A stretch of 64,000 bases of DNA from Amoebophrya sp. A120 (Eukaryota; Sar; Dinophyceae; Syndiniales; Amoebophryaceae), in NCBI GenBank assembly GCA_905178155.1, contig CAJINV010000004.1, positions 2,781,283 to 2,845,282 of the forward strand. The letters are read 5' to 3'. The position numbers and the translations under genes were made by a program. Position 1 is the stretch's first letter. Each line of letters starts with the position of its first letter. Shown in pieces: positions 1 to 10,114 of the stretch. The notes beneath the pieces are model-generated. The model was given only the letters and a program-made list of their open reading frames with translations. It was not told where the DNA came from and ran no database searches.

Positions 1-927
1 AAAATATTGCGAGTGGTCTTCAATACGATGATGTATTTTCATCTTCGGTGTTGTACCACACAGAATTATGATTATCAATCGTTTTTGGAATATAAATAAG
101 TCATCCGCGTAATCCCCATATTGATACAACGTCACAGAATGCCATGATTTTTCTACCTCTTTCCCGAGCTGCTTTTGGCCTGGCTCGAGGGAAAGGAGGA
201 AGACGTTGTTGTAAACACGTTTGCACAAGGGATGCGTTGGCTGTAGTTGGCTCCGCATCTCGTCTACCCTTTCACGGAGCTGCGCGCAATCCTGTGCACC
301 AAACACGGCGAGACCTTTGTTGATTTCGGAAAAACAAAAATAGATAAGGACCACCTGGATACCGGGTGAAAAGAGCAACTTTGTGGCCGCTCTTCACTAC
401 TGGCCTCATTTTCATTTGACACTCAACACATGAACAGAAATCGAAATGCGGTGCACCATCGAGAGAATTATCCAGCTCTGATTCGATTGGACGAGGTCAT
501 CATGCGATAAGAAAATTTGCAAAGCGTCACTGCCTCTGTCGCGTGAAGGTGACACAATCTTTTCTCACAGAACTGGGAAGGAGGACAGAGGCCGCCTAGA
601 TATCAAAACAAACTCAGCATTTTCTTGCGTTTTCCACTCTATACCGTGCAAAAACTCGGTTTTTGTGAAGCTGCCCATCTGTTTGGCGCCGCAGTGGTAA
701 CACCAAACCAGGGCTACGGGGTCCAGGGGCGAAAAGCCGAGGTCTTCGCACAGTTTCTCGGTGCCTGTTTCCGTTATTATCAGCTCACTGCTGCCGTCGT
801 CCGGCGTTTCGGCGTACTGCGCAAAAAACGCTTCCTGCTTCCGCGTGTCGGGCTTTGGCGGGGCGTACCCATACTGCCCGCGCGACCCCCCGGACCGTCC
901 CATCCCTCCCGTCATGCTGGCAAACAT
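1..927 (-). CDS. DCN1: DCN1-like protein (cullin neddylation factor), 3' end cut by window
   Basis: DCN1/DCUN1 proteins bind cullins and the NEDD8 E2 and promote cullin neddylation in ubiquitin ligase control. Start chosen at the ATG at 927. Exon 1 (927 to about 637) has a Gly-rich N-terminus, then a stretch ending EFLHGIE that matches the start of the PONY domain. An intron of about 330 bp follows. Exon 2 (from about 306) reads VFGAQDCAQLRERVDEMR, then GQKQLGKEVEKSWHSVTL, the family pattern of 'gqk.L....A...W'. Joining GIE to VFGAQD is in frame. The reading frame after SWHSVTL loses family character, so another splice site probably lies near 130-160 and the remaining C-terminal exons are outside the window. 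Known of the family: the helical PONY domain and its role. Inferred: exon edges. The dense plus-strand ORF over the same bases is a shadow. Confidence 0.75.
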
Positions 928-2500
928 GATGGACTTTTACAGGAAGTCGAAGAAGTGCCGGCGGAAATTATGCTCGTGAAGTACGAAGGTTTATTTTCCG
1001 GCACTAGTTGTTGATGCTTCTTTTATTGATACTGATTCAGTATCTGTTCCTAATGTGTATGTAGTTGGTGTGTTGAATGTGAACGATGTTGTAACCGCAT
1101 CGGTGGATGAATTCGTCGCGCGTTTGTTCTTGAGTAGCTGCTGCAATAGCGTGCTGTCTTGTGGTGTTCCACGGGAAGGCTTCCTTGCGCTGAAGACGCG
1201 GGAGTGTTGTGCTTCTCGTTCTCTCCGGGGTTGTGCTCGTCGAGTAACAAGCTTTGCTTGTGTTTATTCCAACGCGCAGACCGCCCCCTGTCCTCCTTGT
1301 GGGATCTTCAAGTAGAATAAACACTACCTGCGAGATGAATTATTGTGCGGGTAAAAAATCACCGCAGGTGTTCTTGAGTTGTGGACCAACTGCTGGTGCT
1401 CCTTACTGCAGGGAAGATGTTCACGAGGATCATCGAGCTAACCGTTCTCCAGGTCGCCCAGGCGTGTGGTCTGCGTCTGGCCTTTGGTCATACTCATAGA
1501 ATCTCATTTTTGCATTTGCTAGAATCATAATTTCTTTTCATCAAGATCAAGATAACTCAAAATAGTTGTAAAAATGCTAAGTAACTGTTCTTGATTTCTT
1601 TCTATGACATAAACACTTCTGTTGAAATAAACAGAAATACTGCGAACATAATGAAGGGGATAAAATCACAATAGAAAATGGATCAACATGATCGTATTAA
1701 ATAGTAGCTTTGAAACAAGACCCGAATTATTTACCTCAACACTTCAGGAAGGGATAGAAAATTGAAATTCTGAATTTGTGTGTGTGCGCCGTACGCATTG
1801 GATCCAGGATATCGAACGTAGTATCTATTAAGATCTCCACATCAACAAGAAACGAGGAAAAATAGTGACCACCTGATAGCCAGCACGATATTTGTAAACA
1901 CGAAAGAGCCAAAAATAAATCGTCGTTTTTTCGTCTCATAATTTTTTCTTTGCAGCTCTGTCTGGTGCTTCTTCTTCAAAAACGAAACGCAGAATGAACC
2001 AACACGACCTCCATCCGCGCTAACTAGTAGGCCAACAACCAGCTGCATCTGACCGTCGTCCACATCAGTCGAGACGACCTGTCGCGGCCATCAGAGCCTG
2101 TTCTTCGCTATCGATATTTCATCTCCAGCTTCTTCATCCACTTATTTTGTATTTGTACAGTGTTTTCATTTCCTTAGCTGTTGTTCGCTTCAATCTTCAT
2201 TTCGAAATACCCAAAATCTGGACGATCGCGACGCTATATGCTCTGTTTTCCTTCGCGTTGTCATGATAGCAGCTGAAACAAAGCTTGTTCTCCTGGCTAA
2301 ATTCTACAAAAACTTGGTTACTTTTATCCGTTTTCTGTATTCTCACGAACAGGTCGCTGTTGAAAAAAAATCATCAGTGTGCTGCTGTGCCAGCGCAGGA
2401 CTGCTAGTGCAGCATGGTAATACTTAGGTCGTAGTAGATATTCTAAGTCTAACTATATCCATCATCAATGTTAATGTGCTCATTTCACCTCCTGCTTCTC
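928..2500. other. intergenic stretch, no supported gene
   Basis: Between the start of the DCN1-like gene and the stop of the next gene upstream in transcription order. AT-rich with short unconnected ORFs on both strands and no recognisable motif. It should hold the 5' region of the DCN1-like gene and the 3' untranslated region of the 2501-8011 gene. I see no promoter element I could defend. Confidence 0.5.
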
Positions 2501-5500
2501 TAGTAATATGCCGTGTCATTTTTCGCGTCAAAGTTGGGCATGGTGCAGTTGGTGTCGAAGAGACGCAAACGAAACTGGTCCGAATTGTAGTCCGCCAAAG
2601 TGTATGAGTTGCAAAAGTATCGCACTCGTATAAATGCATTACAAATTTAGCATGAGAAATAAAATTTGTAATGCAGATTTGCCTTGGGCGATAGATTTGT
2701 TGTAAATGCAAGACTTGCATTTATACGAGTACGATACTTTTGCACAGGATAGAGTGGGATTCCCCCGCCGCCGCAACCAAAAGCCCTTTCCGTCGTATCA
2801 CGCGTGACAAGGTCTTTTACTCCCGCTCCCCAGTAGGTTTCCGATTTATAACACGCCCAACGATTAAATCTTAAACTACTTTCAAAAATGTTGCCTAGCT
2901 TCTAAAAGTCCGTGCGCAGGCTCTACCATGTTGGCCCGGTGCATCGGCAACGTGCCCTGTGTAAAGCATGACTCCAGCCTGTCGACCGGCATTGCCCCTC
3001 AACGCCATGCCCCAAAGGAAAAAGGCACAACAAGCAAGACCACTGGGGGCGGAGGCATAATTATCGTGCGCCAGGGCGCTTCTTTCGCAATGGCAACGAT
3101 AGCCCCTTCTGGGCCATCGCGCGCGCCGCGCTTCGCTTTCACTGACGTGCGGGCGCGTGCTTCCGAATCGCTGGAGGGCTGGCCAATTTACGGCTGCGGT
3201 GCGGCGCGCTGGTTTGTGGTCCCGACTGACAACCCTTGTCGCTGTGCCGCTCCTCGCGCCCTGCGGAGGGCGCCGGAGCTGTGAAAGGCGGCGGCCAGGT
3301 TTTTTGTCTACTACGCCACTGCTGTTCCAGTGGGCCGCTCAACACAGGCCTGCTCACTGCTAGGCGCGACTCGCTCTCGCTTCTCCCCAATGCGGGCGCA
3401 AGCGGACCCATAGGCCGCCCGCTGTTATTTTGCGCGGCCTCAAAGAGCGCGCCCCGCCATTAGCCGGCCAGAAAAAATTGCCCGTGGGTGTGCGCTGCCG
3501 CTTTCTGGTAGGGACGCGAATTGCTCCGCCGCTTTGATGGAAGCAGGTCGCGTTCCCATTCAGCATCCAATTGCCGCCGAGCCTCCACGCATACACCTGG
3601 CGATTTTCTCGGCCACCCCAGGGGGCCTCGGCAGGGGGTCTGAGGGGGTCCTCAGACCCCCCCTCTATACCAACGCCCAGCAAGACCTAGCTTTTTTGCA
3701 GCCCCCACGGTACGGTCCGCCAAAGGGGGGTCCCGAGACCCCCACCAATAACCCCCCCTCGATGGGCCGGAAGCTTCTGCCGTGTCTTTCGATTTCGCAG
3801 AAAACGGGGCGGCGGCCCTTCAAAGAAAACGCGCCCCAGAACATCTGGAAGGGCGCGAGGGTGTGGCGTTCGGGCTGCACACCGATACCCATTCCAGGCT
3901 TTTCCCAGGTAACTTTCTTGCATGCGCCGCTGCCCCGGTTACGGGCTTGGTGTGTGTGCATGCTTCCCCGGAAGCGTAACTAAGGCCGATTGCGGCGCCG
4001 CCGCGTTTTGTGCGCCGCGGGGGCGCGCGCATTCTGCTCCCAACAAAAGGACGGCCACACGTACCCGCACGAAGGCGGTGGAGTTTGTCTACCTGCCTGG
4101 TCCGTCGGCCCCCGGGCCCGGGCGAGGAAATACGAAAGCAGGGCCGAAGGGTGTTCCACGTAAGGAACCGGCTCAGCACATGGGCCCGATCACAAAAACA
4201 CACACGCGCCCAACTCGCTTCGGCAGGCGGTTTCTTTTACTCCCGCTCCCCAGTAGGTTTCCGATTGTGCTGTAGTTGCACAGCAGTTTTAGCAATAGGA
4301 CTTACTAGCTTGTGATCTCAATCCAGTAACTAACTCTACCTTGCATCTCGTCTGCATGTGACAAGCTGAGACGAACAAGACAACGCGGCTTACAGTTAGA
4401 ACTACATGCAGATGGAGTAGACGTGGACCACGTGCACTCGCTTTTAATAGGGACTCATGCGAAACCTCCATCTGCTGGGTAGAGCAATGACGGAGTGGAT
4501 CTTTTCACGCAGGATAGGTCGCCCTTATACCACATTTGGTCGTCCACTTGTCCCGTGTCAGACTGTCGGTTGTCGCTGTCGAAAGGAGCTGTGCAGCATT
4601 GAGGTGGAACTACAATTTTTTCTGATCGTGAAATGCGTATGACGAAAACAACTTTTCTAGTAGCTACAGCAACACAAACAAAGTAAAGAAGCTAGGAGAG
4701 TTCATGATGTTCTACATGATGAAATATACAGGGTCGCACTGGCGGGGTATCGGTGTATCGCAGGCGCAGCGTGTAAATGTCCGGCGAATTCGGATAGTGC
4801 ACCAGTTCGAACCACTGCGAGGTGCGGTAGTCGCAGTAGTTGTATCCTGTGCAAGAGTATCGTACTCGTAGTAATCGAAGTTATGCATTACAAATCTTTT
4901 TTTCAAGGTGAATCCGCATTACAAATTATGTTTCTCATGCTGGGGAAATTTGTATATGCAATTTACATTAGTACGATACTTTTCCAATCCATAAGTTGTT
5001 GTACACTACCAAATATTCCTCGGGCGGTTCCAGCGGCCGCGAACTGTTCGTGAAGATCTCCGTACCGAGACACCACCCGGTGTGCGACGGTCCTTCGTAG
5101 GTCAGATCGTACGTGTCGCCCTCGGCAACCTCCAGCTGGACCCATTTCGCCGTCCGGTTGGCGCAGCCGTAGTCGGGCGGGTTTGTGTTCAGGACCACCC
5201 CGGGCTCCATGCAGTCCAGCTGCTCTATGGCGTCCTCAACTGTTACACTCTCAAGTGTTATTAAATACATGAATTTGTGATGCAAGAATGGAAAGAGTGA
5301 ACGAGGCGACCTTGCGCGTCTGGCATGACAGATTTGGCACAGATTAGCAGCCTGTTTGGCCCTCTGATAATTTGTCATGCGAAGCAGCGTGATGGTGTCG
5401 ATTCTGAAGATAGTCTTGCATGGCAAATCATGTAACAGTTGAGAGTGTAACATTTGAGAACGCCATATGCTCCGTGCGTTCCATCGTGTGCTTGATGAAA

Positions 5501-8011
5501 AACGGCGTTGCGTCGGGGTGGGCCATATCGTTTGCAAAAGTTGTATCGTGTATCGTGCTCGTAGTAATTACCGCAAGTAGTCATGCATGACAAACCTCCT
5601 GTTCATGTTCAAGGTAAACCAGCATGAGAAATTCGAACTCCACTTGTCATGCTGAGCTAGTTTGTGAAAATGCACTTAGTACTACTAGCAAGTACGATGC
5701 AGCTTTTGCAATCTATACGCCACATCCGCGTCGCTGGAGTTGGAGTACCAGTGGGGCAGGTCCTGCCTTGTCGTGTCGCGCAAAATTTTGACGTCGCAGT
5801 ATGCACTGCAAAAATGTCTGGGTCTGGAAGGAAGGATGCAACTTGTCATGCTAAGTTTGGACTGTGAAAAAATCTGTGTTGCATGGTTGCCAAAAGTTGT
5901 CCACTTTTGACCAAGTTGGGAGGGAGTTTCTCATGCAGGGTAGGCATAATAGAGATCGCACAGAATCTGTTATGCTAGGGCCTGCATTCCAGCCCTCGTG
6001 GGTCATGCAAATGCGCATTCCATTCTTCCAGACCTAGACACATTTGCATTTGATACGCAGACACGCTTGACGATGGTGGCCCGCTGTTGGTCCACTTCGA
6101 GTTCGGTCGCGATGTCACCCCGGTAGGTATCAGAGTGCACAACTAGTACAACTCCCCCTCGTCGTCCCCCTCAATTTTCGCAGCAAGTAAGCAGGAGGAC
6201 CAGCAGCGGACCCGGCAGCGAAAATGATGGTGCATCGACATCACAAGTTCAGGCAGTGACTGCACCAGTATACTGAAACTAATGTGGCGCTCGACCTCGC
6301 GGGTTGATCATGTCGTGAAAACCACACAGCTTCAAGATCAACACAGCATACAGCACTTGCTATTTATTTGCATGACAGATCATGAGGGGAGCAGGGGGCT
6401 TTTGGTTTTGTCGTCGGCTTTGTGCAGTCGGATAGTAGGCCACCGTGCGACACAGGTCGTTCTTGTCCTCGTTCTTGCTTTTGGTTTCCGGGCCCCACTG
6501 TACCTGGAGGTAAAAGTCCCGGGCCGGGTCTGCGCTCTGCAGTGTAAAGGCGGCCTGCCGGTTCAGGGGGCAGGCAGGCACGTCGGGTTTGTTTTCGTAA
6601 TACATCTTGTCGTACGGCGCCGGCTCGTCGTTGTTCGTGTTCGGATCCGAAAACGGCTTTTCCTTGAGCGGAATGCGGCGCCACGTGGACTCCCGGTTGG
6701 TATCGGATTTGGCCCAGGGGATCTGCTTCATCCCCACAAAGTTCGTGTCCGGGACGCCCGGAATTGCGCTCGGGTCCACGTTATCCAGTGCAAATTTGTC
6801 AGGGTCTGGAAGAGTGTAAGTTTGTCATGCTTGTCTCTCATGACTCCTAAGAACTTTGTGATGCATAAGCCTGAGGAGAGTCTCTCGCCTGTCATGCAAA
6901 AACGCAGTTTGCCATGTAGAAAGCGAAACACGGAGCAGGAGCTCAAGAACTTGTCATGCTTGGCTGCGTGTTGCAGCGCTTCCAACAATCCCAAACCAGC
7001 ATCACAAGCTTCCAGACCCAGACATATTTGCATTAGATACACATCGCTGGAGGTGTAGCGCAAGGGCCCGCCGGATTCGGGCTTCAGGTCCCAGTTCGGA
7101 TTTATCCTGTGCAAAAGTATCGCACTCGTATTGCAATCATGCATTACAAATTTTTTATTTTTTCTCAAGGCAAAACAGCATTACAAATCTTATTTTTCAT
7201 GCTGAGGGAATTTGTCATGCATTCATACGAATACGATACTTTTGCAGTTCATAGGATTTTCCACGTACTGGAAGACGGTATCGTGGTCGAGCGACCCCGG
7301 GCCGGTGTTTTTGTAAGTGAAGAACATGGAACCACCCTCAACTTTTTTGTCTTTCTGTGGAAGGCTGGATACGGAACTCGTCTTAGTGCTATGTTGATCA
7401 GCGTCGGTCGTGCTTTTTTTGCTGACTTCAATTTCGTTCGTCGAGGTGCTCTGCTCATTCACAACTTTCTTGCCCTTCACGTTCTTCTTGATCCCGTTCT
7501 TTACTCCGGAAGCTGAAGCAGCACGGATTTTCTCTTTTTTGTCGTTTTTTTCTGCATGGTGATGGGAGGTCTTCAACAGCGAGGAGGCCTGATGCTGGTC
7601 AACACGGTTCACGACTTGCAGAGCGAATGCTGCGCCCGGAGCAGGTTGGACAGAGTCAGAGAAGGTAACGTCCAGCACGACCTTGTAAATACTCCAGCAC
7701 GACCAGCACGTCGACATGATCTTCATAGGACGGCGGGCGAGCATTTGAAGTAGAAGCTGGAGAGATTTTCTAGACCCCGCAGAAGCTCCTGCTGTTGCAC
7801 CTACAGAAGCTGCATTTTTAGAATTTTTCCGAGTGGTCTTCTGATCACTCATGGTGCGTCTACGGCAAAACAAGGACCGCGATGCATTGTTCCGGGGGAA
7901 AAATCCTGGTGCTGTCCACCGTCCGCACGAATCTTCTCGTGGGACCGCTTTATCCGGAGCCTGCTTCCCGTCCGGCTCCGGGGGAAGCTGCTGCTGGTGC
8001 AGTAAAAACAT
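2501..8011 (-). CDS. Large secreted or membrane-anchored protein, 11 exons
   Basis: Family not recognised. Start taken at the ATG at 8011; a second in-frame ATG at 7852 is an alternative. Exons (approximate): 8011-7254, 7098-7040, 6777-6435, 6127-6056, 5799-5718, 5525-5468, 5225-4994, 4842-4730, 4609-4517, 2795-2752, 2602-2501. Nine introns are inverted-repeat introners; one (4610-4729) is a plain GT-AG intron. Every join was read in frame, for example QYVENP|NWDLKP, CRTVA|YRGDIA, KRVC|DVKIL and YTDTPPVRP|FPPQCC. The product is about 650 aa: a hydrophobic stretch near the N-terminus (around IYKVVLDVTF), a Lys/Ser/Thr-rich linker, then a Cys-, Trp- and Tyr-rich region with NxS/T sites, which suggests an extracellular domain. 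It ends NFDAKNDTAYY and stop at 2501. One intron carries a 1.4-kb insert. Confidence 0.7.
2603..2751. mobile_element. Introner, family A (GCAAAAGTATCG ends)
   Basis: About 28-bp inverted terminal repeats containing GCAAAAGTATCGCACTCG, TAT/ATA ends, flanks AAGTG and GAGTG. Intron of the 2501-8011 gene; removal gives GNPTLADYNSD in frame. Confidence 0.8.
2813..2846. repeat. 34-bp direct repeat, copy 1
   Basis: Identical to 4233-4266 (start TCTTTTACTCCC, end TTTCCGATT). The pair is 1420 bp apart and brackets a GC-rich block. No short duplication flanks the outer sides, so it does not look like a pair of LTRs. Confidence 0.9.
2847..4232. mobile_element. GC-rich block between 34-bp direct repeats
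   Basis: 1386 bp, clearly richer in G and C than the flanks, with runs of C and G and many open frames on both strands that look compositional. No coding family recognised. No inverted repeat at its own ends. Similar in size and position, but not visibly in sequence, to 46417-47783. Confidence 0.6.
4233..4266. repeat. 34-bp direct repeat, copy 2
   Basis: Identical to 2813-2846; see that entry. Confidence 0.9.
4843..4993. mobile_element. Introner, family A
   Basis: Exact 5-bp flanks AGTTG; left end TATCCTGTGCAAGAGTATCG, right end CGATACTTTTCC in mirrored form. Removal gives LVVYN|NYCDYRTSQW in frame. Confidence 0.85.
5226..5467. mobile_element. Introner, family D (CTCAACTGTTACA ends)
   Basis: Exact flanks TGCTC; the ends TATGGCGTCCTCAACTG and its near complement form an inverted repeat of over 30 bp. 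Interior has repeated GCATGACA-type motifs. Intron of the 2501-8011 gene. Confidence 0.85.
5526..5717. mobile_element. Introner, family A
   Basis: Flanks GGCCA/CGCCA, TAT/ATA ends, GCAAAAG core in both ends. Removal gives SDADVA|HPDATPFF in frame. Confidence 0.8.
5800..6055. mobile_element. Introner, family B (GTCTGGGTCTGGAAG ends)
   Basis: Exact flanks CGCAG; ends carry GTCTGGGTCTGGAAG and its complement. Removal gives IVKRVC|DVKILRD in frame. Confidence 0.88.
6128..6434. mobile_element. Introner, family C (GTGCACAAC ends)
   Basis: Exact flanks GTAGG; left end TATCAGAGTGCACAAC, right end in TTGTGCAGTCGGATA. Removal gives LCRTVA|YRGDIATE in frame. Confidence 0.82.
6782..7039. mobile_element. 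Introner, family B
   Basis: Flanks CACGT/CACAT; ends carry GTCAGGGTCTGGAAG and CTTCCAGACCCAGAC. Removal gives YTSSD|VDPSAIPG in frame. Confidence 0.85.
7103..7253. mobile_element. Introner, family A
   Basis: Exact flanks GGATT; left end TATCCTGTGCAAAAGTATCG. Removal gives QYVENP|NWDLKPESGG in frame. Confidence 0.9.
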
Positions 8012-8596
8012 GATGGCGCTGCGGATTATCCTCCGACCGGTGCTGCTTGAGGCGAGGAACAAAAAGTTCTTGTAGAAGGATTGTGCAGCAGGAGTAGTCC
8101 ACGACCTCGCGGGTGGTGGTGGTCCCAACAAGCCCTATTGGTGGACATAGGCAGGATCATCCCCCCAAGGATCACCCCCCTCAAGATGCAGGGGGGGTTA
8201 GGGGGGCCAGGGGGTGGGCCGGGGGCAGGAAGGTAGGGGGCAACGAGCGAGGCCGGGGGCAGGCAGCCAGGCTACGGGGGGGGACAAGGGCAGGCGGGCC
8301 GGCGGCAGGCAGACCGGGGGCAGGGCGGGGCGGCGTTGGTATTTGCTGGAAGGCCTTCCCAGAGGTTTCCTGGGCCAAGATGTGCTACAGGCGGGCAGCC
8401 ACCCGAGGAAGCCCGGGAGCGCCTAGCGCCTCGCCCCCTGAGGCAACAAAGGCGGCACAGTGAGCGAGCCCCCCCGGGCGGGGTCACGGCAAACCAACGA
8501 AGGGGGAAAGGGGGGGCAAAGAACAGAGAGGGGCGCGAGGGCGGCAAGGCCGGCGGCGCGTGCCTCCGGCCCGGAACAGGAAGGGGCAAAGGGGAA

Positions 8597-8648
8597 TCGT
8601 CTGGGCCAGCCGTCGCGACGGCGCCGTCGCGACGGCTGGCCCAGACGA
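8597..8648. repeat. Perfect 52-bp palindrome
   Basis: Centre between 8622 and 8623; left arm TCGTCTGGGCCAGCCGTCGC and onward, mirrored exactly on the right. No spacer, so it would form a cruciform or hairpin. Confidence 0.95.
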
Positions 8649-8655
8649 CACCGCC

Positions 8656-8696
8656 GAAACCCTAAACCCTAAACCCTAGCCCAAACCTAAACCCTA
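8656..8696. repeat. Interstitial telomere-type repeat (CCCTAAA)n
   Basis: Several CCCTAAA units, some degenerate (CCCAAACCTAAA). TTTAGGG is the plant-type telomere repeat also used in dinoflagellates. Internal position between GC-rich repeats suggests capture by an element or a healed break. Confidence 0.85.
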
Positions 8697-8805
8697 TGCC
8701 CTTTAGGGGGGTGATCTTGGAAACTTGAGGGGGGTGATCTTGGAAACTTGAGGGGGGTGATCTTACCTTGAGGGGGATGATCCGGCCTACGTCCCCTATT
8801 GGTCT

Positions 8806-10114
8806 TCAACAAGAAAGCTAGTAAATAATAGAGACGGGCACCCGGCGGCGTGGCCGTCTGCTGCTTGTACTACGTTGTACAAGCCATTGACGTGCTTTCT
8901 GGCGCCGGGGAGCAACATTGATGTCAGCCCGGCCACAACATCGTCTCTTTTTCTGGAACTCCAAAAAGCACTGACTGTTCTTTTATCGAGTCAGTTTGAC
9001 TACCGCTTGTAATTGGTTTTGCTCTTGCGGTGGTACTGGTAACAAGATCATAAGTGAAAATAAAGAAACAAAGCCGTCATCATCTTGGGGTTCCGGCTCG
9101 CCTCGTATCGCTCTCAAAAAAAATCACGTAAGCAACAGCTCTACTCAAGTATGAAGTTGCAAAAGATGAATCAGACCAGCACGCGCTGCAGAAACACGAC
9201 GGTCCGGCCTGTTGCATCCTCATCTTCGCCGTCTCTCATTTAGTAGCCTCCACATGCTGACTGAGAGCAGCCCATTTTTTAGAGGTCGTGTAGCGGAAAA
9301 GGAGTAGAACTCTATCCGGCAACTGTGCTGGCTAACACCAGCTTGAAACAAAATGAAGAAAAATCTATGCCGCTTTTCGGGCGATTGATTTAAAAGCACA
9401 AACGTCAAATATTTTTTACTTTTTTCAACTTTTTTCGTGAAATGGGCGTGGAGAAAATCATGTTTGCAAACAAAATGCGGTACATGTCCTTCTTCTCATC
9501 TTGCTGTATCGATATTAGCGAGTTGATGGGTCGAAAGAGAGTATCAGTATATCCATGTCGGCGTCTGCATATAGATCCTAAAAACAACTTCTCATGCTTC
9601 TAGATCTAGAAGGATGCTTCGACCTTGAAGTCGAGTTCTGTTTCCTCATCGGATCGAAAGTTAGTTTCCACGACTGGCTAATACTGGCGCAAAACCTCCG
9701 TGCTGCTACTCCGTCAAAAAGGTAAAATGATGGTGAGTAGATGACATGCTGATACTTATACCGGTCTTGTTTTTGATTTTGATATAAAATAAAATAAGTC
9801 TGCCGAAAGGAAAGCAGTTTTACATTTAGAAAGAAGCGACGACGTCCTCATCGATCTCTTCTACGTACCGCAAGAAGACAGAGACACGATATATTTTCCT
9901 GCATGAAATAAAACAAAGAAAATTATTCATCGCGTAATTTCGTCTTGCCGCGAAATTGTAGAGGAAGACTGGGAGGAAGGCGCCGGCCACTAAATATTAA
10001 GGACCAAGCCATATACTGCAACGAAAAGAAACAACTTCTGCGAAAATTACACCGAGGTTCCTCGACGTCGTCTCCCTCAGTTTTGATGTTCATCAAAAAA
10101 TAGAAGTAGCTACA
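8806..10114. other. Intergenic stretch, no supported gene
   Basis: Lies between the 5' side of the 2501-8011 gene and the stop of the helicase gene. Short ORFs only, AT-rich, no inverted-repeat element seen. It should contain the helicase 3' untranslated region. Confidence 0.5.

Larger units (their letters stand above)
2796..4516. mobile_element. 1.72-kb introner carrying a 1.4-kb GC-rich insert
   Basis: The ends TATCACGCGTGACAAG and TATCCTGCGTGAAAAG (reverse complement) form an inverted repeat; flanks are CGTCG and GGTCG. Removal joins WYKGD to GKGFWLRRRGNP in frame, so this is an intron of the 2501-8011 gene. Inside, a 34-bp sequence beginning TCTTTTACTCCC occurs twice in the same orientation (2813-2846 and 4233-4266). 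Leaving out one copy and the 1386 bp between them gives an introner of ordinary size, about 300 bp. Confidence 0.75.
8110..8805. mobile_element. GC-rich inverted-repeat element with telomeric repeats
   Basis: Two outer ends of about 55 bp are imperfect inverted copies (left CCTATTGGTGGACATAGG, GGATCATCCCCC, GATCACCCCCCTCAAG; the right end is the mirror). CAACAAG occurs just outside both sides and may be the target duplication. The interior is very GC-rich, with tandem GGGGGGTGATCTTGGAAAC units at about 8704-8785, a 52-bp palindrome and telomere-type repeats. It lies about 100 bp upstream of the start of the 2501-8011 gene. Confidence 0.65.

Noticed and set aside
2813-4266. Direct repeats as LTRs of a miniature retrotransposon
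   Set aside because: No TG...CA ends, no 4-6 bp duplication outside the repeats, no primer-binding or polypurine tract. The same applies to 46354-47846.
3139-4275. Multiple long frames on both strands in the GC-rich block
   Set aside because: GC-rich, stop-poor composition explains them; none shows a domain and they overlap on both strands.
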